Shown: positions 35,721 through 44,600, numbered from the stretch's first letter. The stretch is DNA of 64,000 nt from Streptomyces chartreusis NRRL 3882 (GCF_900236475.1 NZ_LT963352.1:3720001-3784000), one strand, 5' to 3'. The notes: generated by a model not told the origin, from the letters alone. Numbers and translations are program-made.

Positions 35721-36275
35721 CACCACCTGACGATCGATCATGAAGTCGGATGAGCGGTGATCTTCACACCCGAAGCGTCCGAGTGATCACCAGACGTGAC
35801 ATTTTGGCTCGTCAGCGCAGGCCGGAGGGGGCGTCTCAATATCAAGAGAGTTCCCTTGCATGCAAATTGGCGATGGAATCGATCTCTTGATAGAGGCGCG
35901 TTCACACATCAGAGGGCACGCGGAACGGGGTGTGGACGCGTGCATACGTTCACGATCTTCGCGAGGCCGTGATCGGGTCGTGATCTCCGGCGCCGGACGC
36001 ACCCACCTCGGCAGCCGTTCCGTGACCTCCGTCACACACATGAGAGGCCCATGAGAACGGGGCTTGGCCAATCAGCCCAACCGATGGTAGGCGCGGGGCA
36101 ATTCGGGCGTATTGATCAAAGACCGTGATCACAGGCCGGTTACGGTGCGCCCGCTATGTCCGTTACGGCGTCAATAAAGGGCCTCACGCGGGGGTTTTGG
36201 GAGCCCGGTTGAACAACTGTGGCGCAGCACACGTTTCTTGAAGATATGAAGGAGCCCCTGGTACCGGTTGTTCCC

Positions 36276-37073
36276 ATGTCCCACACCGCTCACATACGCA
36301 GCCACCGGAAGCCCCGCCGCAGCGCGACCTCTTCGATCGCCATGCGTGCCGGAGTTGCCGGTGGCGTTCTCAGCATGGCAGCGGCGGGTGCGTCGGCCTC
36401 GGCGAACGCCGCCGAGCCGGTGACGCAGACCATCGAACTGCCCACCCTGACGGCCGACCTGTCCGCTCAGGTCGCCCAGTCCGCCGCCGCCACCCAGCAG
36501 GCGGCCGCGAACTACGAACTGCGCGCCGAGCGTGACGCCGCCGCCGCCAAGGCCGCGGCGGAGGCCAAGAAGGACCTCGCCGAGGCGAAGAAGAAGGCGG
36601 AGGCCAAGAAGAAGGCCGCCGAGGCCGCCCGCAAGGCCGCCGCCGAGCGCGCCACCCGCAGCGCCGAGCGTGCCACGCTGTCCGCCTCCGCCTCCACGTC
36701 GGTGTCGGCGCCCGCCAGCGGCAGCGTCGCGACCGTCATCGCCTTCCTGAAGGCTCAGGTGGGCGACGCCTACGTCATGGGTGCCACCGGTCCCAACGCC
36801 TGGGACTGCTCCTCGCTCGTGCAGGCCGCGTACAAGCAGGTTGGTGTGGACCTGCCGCGCGTCTCGCAGGACCAGTCGATGGCCGGCACGGACGTCCCGC
36901 TGTCCGACATCCAGGTCGGCGACATCCTCTACTGGGGCGGCAAGGGCTCCGCGTACCACGTGGGTGTCTACATCGGGAACGGCCAGTACCTGGACGCGGC
37001 CAACCCGTCCAAGGGCGTCGTCATCCAGGACCTGTCGGGCTACCCGGCGTCGGGCGCGGTGCGGGTTCTCTGA
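36276..37073 (+). CDS. secreted NlpC/P60 cell-wall hydrolase
   Basis: A 265-residue exported protein. A signal peptide (RSATSSIAMRAGVAGGVLSMAAAG, described as about residues 12-40) is followed by an Ala/Lys/Glu-rich coiled coil (about 60-140), then the NlpC/P60 papain-like domain. The catalytic Cys lies in AWDCSSLVQAAYKQVGVDLPR and the His in YHVGVYIGNGQYLDA. Such enzymes cut peptide cross-links near D-Glu in peptidoglycan. The ATG at 36276 gives the usual signal-peptide start, but a GAAGGAG lies 24 bases upstream and an in-frame ATG at 36246 is the alternative. It is a single gene followed by a strong hairpin. Confidence 0.92.
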   Translation: MSHTAHIRSHRKPRRSATSSIAMRAGVAGGVLSMAAAGASASANAAEPVTQTIELPTLTADLSAQVAQSAAATQQAAANYELRAERDAAAAKAAAEAKKDLAEAKKKAEAKKKAAEAARKAAAERATRSAERATLSASASTSVSAPASGSVATVIAFLKAQVGDAYVMGATGPNAWDCSSLVQAAYKQVGVDLPRVSQDQSMAGTDVPLSDIQVGDILYWGGKGSAYHVGVYIGNGQYLDAANPSKGVVIQDLSGYPASGAVRVL

Positions 37074-37091
37074 CCGCACGCACACGGGCTT

Positions 37092-37123
37092 GAGGGCCGC
37101 TGCCACTCGGGGCAGCGGCCCTC
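37092..37123 (+). terminator. terminator after the NlpC/P60 gene
   Basis: A 13-bp perfect stem, GAGGGCCGCTGCC with its complement, has a 6-base loop and begins 19 bases after the stop codon. No U-tract follows. Confidence 0.8.
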
Positions 37124-37382
37124 CCGGCGTGTCCGGATGCGTGGCGAGGCGCCTGGCCGCCGCTGGAGGCCGCCGCGGCCCTCGGGGAACCGGGACCCCC
37201 GGGCGATGGCCCCGGCGGCCCCCTGGCGGCCGTGAGAGGCGTCTGCGGGTGTGGCCGGACTGCTGCTGGGACTGCTGCGGGTGTTCTGCTGTGATGCCTC
37301 CTGAGGGCGGGGAGGGGCTTCCGAGGCCGGAAGCCCGGGTTCCCGCCACCCACAGCACGCTCACGCGGACAGGGAGAGACAG
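37124..37382. other. intergenic region upstream of def
   Basis: About 260 GC-rich bases between the P60 terminator and the deformylase gene. No promoter motif stood out, and the open frames on the minus strand have Pro/Gly/Ala shadow composition. I see nothing else in it. Confidence 0.4.
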
Positions 37383-38009
37383 ATGCCGAGCGTCTTCGTG
37401 CAGGGACGGCCCGTCGACTCGTACCCGCGGCTCGCGCCCGAGGCCCGGCGCGGGCGGGTCCGGCGGATCACCGAGGTCGGTGAGGAGGTCCTGCACAAGC
37501 CGTGCCGGGACGTCACCGAGTTCGGTCCGGACCTCGCCGCGCTGATCGACGACATGTTCCTGACGATGTACACCGCGGACGGGGCCGGGCTCGCGGCGAA
37601 CCAGGTCGGGGTCGATCTGCGGCTGTTCGTGTACGACTGCCCGGACGACGACGGGGTGCGGCACGTCGGGCACATCGTCAACCCGGTGCTGGAGCCGCTG
37701 GACGCCGCGCACCGGAGGCTGCTCGACGAGGCCGAGGGGTGCCTGTCCGTGCCGGGCGCCACGAGGGACGTGCCGCGTCCGGACCGGGCCGTGGTGCGTG
37801 GGTTCGACCGGGACGGCGAACCGCTCGTGATCGAGGGCACGGGCTACTTCGCCCGCTGCCTGGCGCACGAGACCGACCATGTGAACGGACAGGTGTACCT
37901 GGACCGGCTCTCCCAGCGGGAGCGGAAGGACGCGCTGCGGCAGATGGCGGACCGGCGCGAGGCGGTGTTCGCGCGCCGGGCCGCCAACGTCGCGGCTCTG
38001 AGCGGCTGA
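37383..38009 (+). CDS. def: peptide deformylase
   Basis: A 208-residue metalloenzyme that removes the formyl group from nascent N-terminal Met. All three motifs are present: GAGLAANQVG (motif I), EGCLSVPG with the metal Cys (motif II), and LAHETDHVNG with the HExxH ligands (motif III). A 20-residue N-terminal extension precedes the usual core. The ATG at 37383 follows GGGAGAG. It stands alone; Streptomyces usually have several paralogs, and fmt is not beside it. Confidence 0.95.
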   Translation: MPSVFVQGRPVDSYPRLAPEARRGRVRRITEVGEEVLHKPCRDVTEFGPDLAALIDDMFLTMYTADGAGLAANQVGVDLRLFVYDCPDDDGVRHVGHIVNPVLEPLDAAHRRLLDEAEGCLSVPGATRDVPRPDRAVVRGFDRDGEPLVIEGTGYFARCLAHETDHVNGQVYLDRLSQRERKDALRQMADRREAVFARRAANVAALSG

Positions 38010-38011
38010 TC

Positions 38012-38067
38012 GGGCCTTCGGCGCCGAAGGCCCGAGCGCCCGAGCGCCCGAGTGCCCGAGTGCCCGA
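38012..38067. repeat. perfect 22-base palindrome plus 8-bp tandem repeat
   Basis: A perfect palindrome occupies 38012-38033 (arms GGGCCTTCGGC and its complement), and is likely a hairpin terminator for def. It is followed by four tandem 8-mers, CCCGAGCG twice and CCCGAGTG twice, plus CCCGA (38031-38067), ending at the stop codon of the reductase gene. A copy of GGCCTTCGGCGCC recurs at 38071-38083 inside that gene's 3' end. The array sits exactly between two converging genes. Confidence 0.85.
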
Positions 38068-39351
38068 TCAGGCCTTCGGCGCCACCCTGCTCAGGCCGTT
38101 GATGATGCGGTCCATCGCGTCGCCGCCGGTCGGGTCGGTGAGGTTGGCGAGGAGCTTCAGCGTGAACCTCATCAGCATCGGGTGGGTGAGGCCGCGCTGG
38201 GCCGCGATCTGCATGACCTTCGGATTGCCGATGAGCTTCACGAAGGCCCGGCCGAGCGTGTAGTAGCCGCCGTAGGTGTCCTTGAGGACGCGCGGGTAGC
38301 GCTGGAGGGCCATCTCACGGCCGGCCGGCGTCGCCCGCGCGTGCGCCTGGACGATGACGTCGGCGGCGATCTGGCCGGACTCCATGGCGTAGGCGATGCC
38401 CTCGCCGTTGAAGGGGTTCACCAGGCCGCCGGCGTCGCCCACCAGCAACAGCCCCTTGGTGTAGTGGGGCTGGCGGTTGAAGGCCATGGGGAGGGCTGCG
38501 CCGCGGATGGGCCCGGTCATGTTGTCCGGGGTGTATCCCCAGTCCTCCGGCATGGACGCGCACCAGGCTTTCAGGACCTCGCGCCAGTCCAGCTCCTTGA
38601 AGGAGTCGGAGGTGTTGAGGACACCGAGGCCGACGTTGGACGTGCCGTCGCCCATGCCGAAGATCCAGCCGTAGCCGGGCAGGAGACGGTCCACGGGGCC
38701 GCGGCGGTCCCACAGCTCCAGCCAGGACTCAAGGTAGTCGTCCTCGTGGCGCGGGCTGGTGAAGTACGTCCGTACTGCCACGCCCATCGGGCGGTCCTCG
38801 CGGCGGTGCAGGCCCATCGCGAGGGACAGGCGCGTGGAGTTGCCGTCGGCGGCCACGACGAGCGGCGCGCGGAAGGTGACCTCGCGCTTCTCCTCGCCGA
38901 GCTTGGCGTGCACGCCGGTGATACGGCCCGTGCGGTCGTCCAGGATCGGCGCGCCCACGTTGCAGCGCTCGAACAGCCGGGCGCCCGCCTTCTGGGCCTG
39001 CCGGGCGAGCTGCTCGTCGAAGTCGTCACGCTTGCGGACGAGGCCGTAGTCGGGGAAGGAGGCGAGATCCGGCCAGTCGAGCTGGAGGCGCACCCCGCCG
39101 CCGATGATGCGCAGGCCCTTGTTGCGCAGCCAGCCGGCCTCCTCCGAGATGTCGATGCCCATCGCCACGAGTTGCTTGACGGCGCGGGGGGTGAGGCCGT
39201 CGCCGCAGACCTTCTCGCGCGGGAACTCTGTCTTCTCCAGGAGCAGTACGTCGAGTCCGGCCTTGGCGAGGTGGTACGCGGTGGTGGAGCCGGCTGGCCC
39301 CGCGCCGACGACGATGACATCGGCGGTGTTTTCGGAGAGGGGCTCGGTCAC
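38068..39351 (-). CDS. geranylgeranyl reductase-family flavoprotein (MenJ-like)
   Basis: A 427-residue FAD enzyme. The dinucleotide fold VIVVGAGPAGSTTAYHLA, the TEFPREKVCGDGLTP signature of geranylgeranyl reductases, and LLVGDAGGLVNPFNGEGIAYAMESG are clear. Members saturate prenyl double bonds. In mycobacteria MenJ reduces one isoprene unit of menaquinone, and Streptomyces menaquinones are also partly saturated. The GTG at 39351 has GGGGAGA at good distance and is preferred over ATG 39402. Proximity to menG, mqnC and nuo supports a menaquinone role, but archaeal-lipid-type or chlorophyll-type substrates cannot be excluded from sequence. Confidence 0.88.
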   Translation of the reverse strand: MTEPLSENTADVIVVGAGPAGSTTAYHLAKAGLDVLLLEKTEFPREKVCGDGLTPRAVKQLVAMGIDISEEAGWLRNKGLRIIGGGVRLQLDWPDLASFPDYGLVRKRDDFDEQLARQAQKAGARLFERCNVGAPILDDRTGRITGVHAKLGEEKREVTFRAPLVVAADGNSTRLSLAMGLHRREDRPMGVAVRTYFTSPRHEDDYLESWLELWDRRGPVDRLLPGYGWIFGMGDGTSNVGLGVLNTSDSFKELDWREVLKAWCASMPEDWGYTPDNMTGPIRGAALPMAFNRQPHYTKGLLLVGDAGGLVNPFNGEGIAYAMESGQIAADVIVQAHARATPAGREMALQRYPRVLKDTYGGYYTLGRAFVKLIGNPKVMQIAAQRGLTHPMLMRFTLKLLANLTDPTGGDAMDRIINGLSRVAPKA

Positions 39352-39561
39352 GGCGGGATCTCCCCAAGGTTCGAAATCTGCGTGCCGACCGGCACTGGAC
39401 ACGGGCAGTCTATTCAGCGCTCTTGATCACCCGGCTGAAGGGCTGCCACGCCACCGCCCGGTCAGTGACGTTCGGTAATCGACTGTCACAGAAAGACACC
39501 TGTCGCTTCCGGCCGGTGCGGAGCGGGAGTTACCCTTCCTGTACCGCTGGGGGTGACATCT

Positions 39562-39900
39562 GTGCACATGTCCCGCAAAACACCCGAAGTGCGTGTACCG
39601 CGTCTGGTGGGCCTGATGGCCGTGGACGCGCGTGAGACGGCCCGGACGCAGGGCCTGCTCCTCAATGCACCGGACCGGCCCGACTTCCATCTCGCCGTCG
39701 TCGACTACGTCGTACGCCAGTACCCGCACCCCGGTGCCGAGGTGCCGCGGGACTCGATGGTCTACGTGTGGTTCGACTTCGGCCCCGGCGAGGGCGGCGG
39801 GGGCGTGCACGAGCCGCGGATCCCGAGGCCGCCCAGGGGCGGTCTCCAACGGGAGCTGGACGAGCCCGGCGACCCGTCCATGGCCCTCAGCTCCCCGTAG
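39562..39900 (+). CDS. small PASTA-domain protein
   Basis: A 112-residue protein made of one PASTA-like domain: VRVPRLVGLMAVDARETARTQGL, then YVVRQYPHPGAEVPRDSMVYVWF. PASTA modules bind peptidoglycan stems or beta-lactams in kinases and PBPs. Here there is no membrane segment or signal peptide, and a Gly/Pro-rich tail follows. GTG 39562 follows GGGGGT; an in-frame GTG lies at 39553. It is divergent from the reductase and converges on menG 3 bases away. Its function is unknown. Confidence 0.75.
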   Translation: MHMSRKTPEVRVPRLVGLMAVDARETARTQGLLLNAPDRPDFHLAVVDYVVRQYPHPGAEVPRDSMVYVWFDFGPGEGGGGVHEPRIPRPPRGGLQRELDEPGDPSMALSSP

Positions 39901-39903
39901 GGT

Positions 39904-40599
39904 TCAGCTCTCCTTGAAGCCGCGGTGCAGGGCGACGATGCCGCCGCTCAGGTTCCGCCAGGCCACCCGCGACCAGCCGGCCTTGCCCAGCCGCTCGGCC
40001 AGCGCGGGCTGGTCGGGCCAGGCCCGGATGGACTCGGCGAGGTAGACGTAGGCGTCGGGGCTGGAGGACACGGCCCGCGCCACCGGCGGCAGGGCGCGCA
40101 TCAGGTACTCGGTGTAGACGGTGCGCAGCGGCGCCCAGGTGGGGTGCGAGAACTCGCAGATCACTACCCGCCCGCCGGGCCGGGTCACCCGGTACATCTC
40201 CCGCAGGGCGGCGTCCGTGTCCTGCACGTTGCGCAGCCCGAAGGAGATGGTGACGGCGTCGAAGGTGCCGTCCCTGAAGGGGAGCCGCGTCGCGTCCCCG
40301 GCGGTGTAGGGCAGCCAGGGCTGCCGCTGCTTGCCGACCTGGAGCATGCCCTGGGAGAAGTCGCAGGGGACGACGTAGGCGCCGGTGCGGGCGAAGGGCA
40401 GCGAGGAGGTGCCCGTGCCGGCCGCCAGGTCGAGGACCTTCTGCGCGGGGCGCGCGCCGACCGCCTTGGCGACCTCCTTGCGCCATCGCCGGTCCTGGCC
40501 GAGGGACAGCACGTCGTTGGTCAGGTCGTACCGTTCCGCCACGTCGTCGAACATCGAGGCGACTTCGTGCGGCTGCTTGTCCAGGGATGCGCGGGTCAC
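39904..40599 (-). CDS. menG: demethylmenaquinone methyltransferase
   Basis: A 231-residue SAM-dependent enzyme of the UbiE/MenG family, which C-methylates demethylmenaquinone in the last step of menaquinone synthesis. The motifs are VLDLAAGTGTSSLPFA (SAM site), GDATRLPFRDGTFDAVTISFGLRNV (family signature) and PGGRVVICEFSHPT. The frame is open upstream without homology; the GTG at 40599 starts just before the conserved MFDDVAERYDLTND region and overlaps the acyltransferase stop by 4 bases. The product supplies the electron acceptor of the Nuo complex encoded nearby. Confidence 0.95.
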   Translation of the reverse strand: MTRASLDKQPHEVASMFDDVAERYDLTNDVLSLGQDRRWRKEVAKAVGARPAQKVLDLAAGTGTSSLPFARTGAYVVPCDFSQGMLQVGKQRQPWLPYTAGDATRLPFRDGTFDAVTISFGLRNVQDTDAALREMYRVTRPGGRVVICEFSHPTWAPLRTVYTEYLMRALPPVARAVSSSPDAYVYLAESIRAWPDQPALAERLGKAGWSRVAWRNLSGGIVALHRGFKES

Positions 40600-41708
40600 G
40601 GGCCCATTGTTGCAGTACGCCCGCCCGGGAGAAGCCGCGGCTTCCGCCGTGCCGCCACGTCCTCCACCCACCCGCACAGCAGCACGAACACCGCGATCAG
40701 CACCCAGCCCACGCCGAACAGGAACCACTGGCTGTCCAGCGGCAGATAGGCCTCGAACGCGGGCACGTCCCAGAACCGGTCGATCAGCGGCACGGCGAGG
40801 ACCAGCGCGATCTCGTGCCAGAGGTAGATCGTCACCGCCCGGGCGTTGAAGACGGTCACGAGGCGGTCCGGCCCCCGGAAGCGGGCGAGCCCCGCGAAGT
40901 CGGTCCGGAACCGGGCCTTGGCGTACATCAGCAGCGTCACGAACCCCGCCGACCAGAAGGCCTGCGCGAGCGGGTTCTCGTCGAGGTCGTACGTGCCGTA
41001 CTCGGCCTGGTGCGCCAGGGCGTACCAGCCGCCGCAGGCCAGGGCGGCCACCGCGAGCGGGACCACCGCGGCGGGCTTCAGCCGGGCCAGGACGCCGTCG
41101 TGGTGCGCGAAGCCGAGGAGCCAGCAGAACAGGAACGTCGCCAGGTCGGTGAGCGTGCTGCCGAGACGGCCGTCCGGCGGCTGCCAGGCGTAGCGGAGGG
41201 CGACGACCGGGACGAGCGACGCCGGCAGGACCGGGACGGGCGCGAGCCGGAACACCTTCAGCAGGAGCGGGGAGAGGAGGACGAACCACAGGTAGGTCCG
41301 CAGGTACCAGAGGATCTCCCAGGCCTGCCCGGCCCAGGCGTCGCCCGGCGGGTCGCCGAGCGGCACCACCCAGTACACGATCTGCCATCCCGGCATCCAG
41401 CCGTGCGCCAGCATCGCGCCCACCACGAACACGCCCCAGAACCAGAAGGGCGGCAGCAGTCTGCGGATCCGGCTGCCGAGCACCGTGCGCGCGGGACGCC
41501 GGAGGGACCTCGCCATCAGGGTCCCGGCCAGGCCGAACATGACCCCCATGGAGGGGAAGACCAGCCCGGCCCAGGCCCAGCCGAACGTGTGGTACGCGAC
41601 GACACGGACCAGGGCGACGGCCCGGAGGGTGTCGAAGTAGCGGTCCCTCACCGGGCGGGCGCCGGCCTCCGGGAGCGACCGCTCGGCCGTCCTGCCGTGC
41701 GCCCCCAT
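40596..41708 (-). CDS. acyltransferase-3 family membrane protein
   Basis: A 370-residue protein with about ten membrane segments. The N-terminal RDRYFDTLRAVALVRVVAYHTFGW includes the family Arg and His, and the later IYLWHEIALVL motif matches the conserved acyltransferase-3 His region. These proteins transfer acyl groups, often acetyl or succinyl, to sugars on the outer face of the membrane. The ATG at 41708 overlaps the stop of the deacetylase/glycosyltransferase gene (TGATG). The neighbours suggest modification of a GlcNAc-type exopolymer. Confidence 0.87.
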   Translation of the reverse strand: MGAHGRTAERSLPEAGARPVRDRYFDTLRAVALVRVVAYHTFGWAWAGLVFPSMGVMFGLAGTLMARSLRRPARTVLGSRIRRLLPPFWFWGVFVVGAMLAHGWMPGWQIVYWVVPLGDPPGDAWAGQAWEILWYLRTYLWFVLLSPLLLKVFRLAPVPVLPASLVPVVALRYAWQPPDGRLGSTLTDLATFLFCWLLGFAHHDGVLARLKPAAVVPLAVAALACGGWYALAHQAEYGTYDLDENPLAQAFWSAGFVTLLMYAKARFRTDFAGLARFRGPDRLVTVFNARAVTIYLWHEIALVLAVPLIDRFWDVPAFEAYLPLDSQWFLFGVGWVLIAVFVLLCGWVEDVAARRKPRLLPGGRTATMGP

Positions 41709-43918
41709 CAGCTCGCCCCCGCCGGGGTCCCGACCTCGCCGGTCCGCTTCAGCTTCTGCCAGCGCAGCCGGCCGCCGGTGAGGGCGGTGACGCAGGAGTG
41801 GATGAGGACGAGGTACATCATCTGCCGGTAGGCCAGCTGCTGGAGCGGCATCATCAGCAGGTAGCGGTACTTCTCACGGTCCAGGCGGAAGGCGTAGGCC
41901 GCGCACAGGAGCTGGACGCCGAGCACCGCGCACCACGCGAGCAGGGCGGCCCGGAAGTCGATGAAGATCATCGAGTAGAGGGTGAACAGGTCGATCAGCG
42001 GGGCGAAGACCGGCGTGACGATCTGGAACAGCACCACCAGCGGCATGCCGACCCGTCCGAAACGCCCCGAAGGCCCCTTGTCCGTCAGGGACTTGCGGTG
42101 CTTCCACAGCGCCTGCATGGTGCCGTACGACCAGCGGTAGCGCTGGGACCACAGCTGCTTGAGCGATCCGGGTGCCTCGGTCCACGCCCGCGCGTGCTCC
42201 TGGTAGACGACCCGCCAGCCCGCGCGGTGCAGGGCGATGGTGATGTCGGTGTCCTCGGCGAGGGTGTCCTCGCTCATGCCGCCGACGGCCAGCACCGCCT
42301 CGCGCCGGAAGGCCCCGATCGCGCCGGGGATGGTGGGCATGCAGCGCAGCAGGTCGTACATGCGGCGGTCGAGGTTGAAGCCCATCACATACTCGATGTG
42401 CTGCCAGGCGCCGATGACGGTGGTGCGGTTGCCGACCTTGGCGTTGCCCGCGACCGCGCCGACCTGCGGGTCGGCGAAGGGCTGGACGAGCTGCCGTACG
42501 GTGTCCGGTTCGAAGACGGTGTCGCCGTCCATCATCACGACGATGTCGTGAGAGGCGTTGCGCACGCCGTTGTTCAGCGCCGCCGGTTTGCCCGCGTTCG
42601 CCTGGCGGATGACGCGCACGTTCGGCATGCGGAGGGACTCGGCGATGTCCGCCGTGCCGTCCGTCGAGCCGTCGTCCACGACGATGATCTCGATCGGGTG
42701 GGTGCTGTGCGCCAGCGAGTCGAGGGTGTTGGCGATGCACTCCTTCTCGTTGTACGCCGGGACGATCACGCTCACCGGCCGGGTGACCGTCGGCCCCCAG
42801 CTGAAGCGGCGTCTGTTGCGCCGCCGGTGGTGGCGGCGGGCGAGGACCAGCATCATCCCGAAGCGGCCCATGACGGCCACGCCGACCACCATGAGGCCGA
42901 CGGAGAGCGCCGGCACGGCCCACTCGGCGACGGCGACGGCCGCGACCAGGGCCTTGCCCTCGTAGAGGACGGCGCCGGTGGCCTCGCGGTGGGCGGCCTG
43001 GAGGCGGGGTCCGTCGAAAGCACCGGGAGCGGCCGCGTTCGTCTGCTCCATGACGCCGCTGATGGTGGTGAAGGTGTAGCCCTTCGCCCGCATCTCCTCG
43101 ATGTACTTGGGCAGCGCCTCGATCGTCTGCGAGCGCTCGCCGCCCGCGTCGTGGAAGAGGACCGACGCGCCCTTGTCCTTCTCCGGCGTGGCCCACCGGA
43201 CGATCTTCGAGACGCCCGGCCGCTTCCAGTCGTCGCTGTCGGTGTCGACGAAGACGCTGGTGTAGCCGTCCTGGCCGAGCTTCTCGTAGACGGGCCAGCT
43301 GTAGTTGTCGATGGCGTCCGTCTCCGAGGAGTACGGCGCCCGGAACAGGGTGGTCGTGATGCCGGCCGCGCCCGCCAGCGCGAGCTGGGTCTGCTCCATC
43401 TCGCGCCGGACGCGGGCGTCGCTCTGGTACGACAGGTCGACGTGCGTGAAGGTGTGGATCCCCACCTCGTGGCCCTGCTTGACCATGTCCCGCACGATGC
43501 CCGGGTAGCGCGACACCATCGAGCCGACCAGGAAGAACGTGGCGGGCACGTCGTACTTCTCCAGGATCGCCAGCACCTGCGGCGTCCACGTCGGGTTGGG
43601 GCCGTCGTCGAAGGTGAGGGCGATGGTCTTGTCCGGGACGGAGACGGTCGTGGCCCGTCCGCCGCGGAAGGTGACGATCGGCCCGCCGTCCAGGACGTCG
43701 TCGGGTACGTCGTCGGAGGCGGCCCCGGTCCGGACGCGCTGGTCGCCGCCGACCTCGGCGCGCAGATAGCCGTCGAGGAGCATCACGCAGACCAGCGCGA
43801 GCAGGAGCAGCAGGGCGAGGATGACGCGCGGCTTCTGGAGCGCGGCGGCCTTCCCGGCGGCCCGCTCCATCCGGGAAGGGGCGCGGCGGCGGCCGCGGGA
43901 GGGGGTGGTCGTGGACAT
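41708..43918 (-). CDS. polysaccharide deacetylase - GT2 glycosyltransferase fusion
   Basis: A 736-residue two-enzyme membrane protein. An N-terminal anchor (residues 32-52) is followed by a NodB/CE4 deacetylase (about 95-300): LTFDDGPNPTWTP, HTFTHVDLS, FRAPYSSET, DSDDW and LFHDAGG. Two transmembrane segments lead to a processive GT2 domain (about 390-620) with VIVPAYNEKECI, VVDDGSTDGT, MMDGDT, AEDTDI and the QRYRW motif, then C-terminal membrane helices. The pairing equals PgaB+PgaC or IcaB+IcaA in one chain, so it probably makes and trims a beta-1,6- or beta-1,4-GlcNAc polymer. It is first or second in an operon with the acyltransferase. Confidence 0.93.
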   Translation of the reverse strand: MSTTTPSRGRRRAPSRMERAAGKAAALQKPRVILALLLLLALVCVMLLDGYLRAEVGGDQRVRTGAASDDVPDDVLDGGPIVTFRGGRATTVSVPDKTIALTFDDGPNPTWTPQVLAILEKYDVPATFFLVGSMVSRYPGIVRDMVKQGHEVGIHTFTHVDLSYQSDARVRREMEQTQLALAGAAGITTTLFRAPYSSETDAIDNYSWPVYEKLGQDGYTSVFVDTDSDDWKRPGVSKIVRWATPEKDKGASVLFHDAGGERSQTIEALPKYIEEMRAKGYTFTTISGVMEQTNAAAPGAFDGPRLQAAHREATGAVLYEGKALVAAVAVAEWAVPALSVGLMVVGVAVMGRFGMMLVLARRHHRRRNRRRFSWGPTVTRPVSVIVPAYNEKECIANTLDSLAHSTHPIEIIVVDDGSTDGTADIAESLRMPNVRVIRQANAGKPAALNNGVRNASHDIVVMMDGDTVFEPDTVRQLVQPFADPQVGAVAGNAKVGNRTTVIGAWQHIEYVMGFNLDRRMYDLLRCMPTIPGAIGAFRREAVLAVGGMSEDTLAEDTDITIALHRAGWRVVYQEHARAWTEAPGSLKQLWSQRYRWSYGTMQALWKHRKSLTDKGPSGRFGRVGMPLVVLFQIVTPVFAPLIDLFTLYSMIFIDFRAALLAWCAVLGVQLLCAAYAFRLDREKYRYLLMMPLQQLAYRQMMYLVLIHSCVTALTGGRLRWQKLKRTGEVGTPAGAS

Positions 43919-43932
43919 ACGGCGGCCCCCGG

Positions 43933-44385
43933 TCAGTCGGCGACCGCGGAGGCGGACGTGGACGAGGACGTGGATGTAGGCGTGGATGTGGGCGTGGACG
44001 TGGATGTGGGCGTGGATGTGGGCGTGGTCGGGGCCGATGTGGGACCGGCGGTGGCGCTTGCCTGCGGCGGGGCCGACGGGACACCGCTGGGCCGGATTCC
44101 CGGGCCCCCGGGACCACCAGGGCCGCCGGCGCCACCGGCGGGCCCCGCACCCGCCAACGGCAGCAACTGCGACGGCGTGAGCGAGGTGCCCCAGCCCATG
44201 AAGGCCGCGCCGAGCACGGCCGCGTACCCGAGGCAGACGGCCCCCAGGAGGAGGCCGATCCGGCGCAGCAGCCGGGCCCGGCGTCCGGAGTTGTCAACGA
44301 ACACGGGCCCATCGGCGGACTCGTTGCCGCGTTTGCGGCGGCGACCGCGAGTGACGCGGCTTTCGATGGCAGGCTCGGAATGCAT
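43933..44385 (-). CDS. single-pass membrane protein with Pro-Thr-Ser repeat tail
   Basis: A 150-residue protein: basic N-terminus, one membrane helix (about 40-62), a Gly-Pro-rich segment (GGAGGPGGPGGPG) and a C-terminal tail of repeated PTSTPTSTST-type units. The tail is probably extracellular and could span the wall. It lies 14 bases upstream of the deacetylase/glycosyltransferase gene and is likely in its operon. No family is recognised; an accessory role in polymer export or anchoring is a guess. Confidence 0.72.
   Translation of the reverse strand: MHSEPAIESRVTRGRRRKRGNESADGPVFVDNSGRRARLLRRIGLLLGAVCLGYAAVLGAAFMGWGTSLTPSQLLPLAGAGPAGGAGGPGGPGGPGIRPSGVPSAPPQASATAGPTSAPTTPTSTPTSTSTPTSTPTSTSSSTSASAVAD
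43957..44030. repeat. GTGGATGTGGGC short tandem repeat within the coding tail
   Basis: Repeated GTGGACGTGGATGTGGGC-type units (6-12 bp period) encode the Thr/Ser/Pro tail of the membrane protein on the minus strand. The array is prone to length change by slippage, in multiples that keep the frame when 6 or 12 bp are gained or lost. Confidence 0.75.
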
Positions 44386-44446
44386 TCCCCGGACACTAGG
44401 AGGCGTTTATGTGCCCTAAACTCGGGTTTTCATGTGAGAGACCCGT

Positions 44447-44473
44447 GAGAAAGGGCTCAACCTGTCCTTTCTC
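44447..44473. promoter_or_regulatory. inverted repeat in the divergent 44386-44600 region
   Basis: GAGAAAGG at 44447-44454 and CCTTTCTC at 44466-44473 form an 8-bp perfect inverted repeat with an 11-base spacer. It lies between the membrane-protein gene (minus) and the GH18-like gene (plus), so it could be an operator controlling both. The 215-base gap holds no other gene. Confidence 0.4.
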
Positions 44474-44600
44474 TGAGAGTTCTCACGTTTGGCTGCGGAA
44501 CTCGCCCTGGGCGCCCGAATTGATGTGAGACGTTTGCGGCCGGGAAACGTATTGGTCTTGGACCGCGGACACCGACATCAGGAGAACGGGAGCGTGCGCC

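Larger units (their letters stand above)
35522..36275. other. long divergent intergenic region between nuoA and the NlpC/P60 gene
   Basis: About 750 bases without a supported gene. The nuo half holds the Rex/Crp-like sites described separately. The rest is comparatively AT-rich for this genome (for example the stretch around 35835-35890 with TCAATATCAAGAGAG and TCTCTTGATAGAG). CTCTTGATA and its near-complement TATCAAGAG form an inverted repeat around 35840-35894. A short open frame on either strand lacks a ribosome site. A small RNA or long leader for the P60 gene could fit here but cannot be shown from sequence alone. Confidence 0.5.

Noticed and set aside
35522..36275. c-di-AMP (ydaO-type) riboswitch ahead of the NlpC/P60 gene
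   Set aside because: Streptomyces wall-hydrolase genes sometimes carry this element, so I looked for its conserved cores; none could be recognised.
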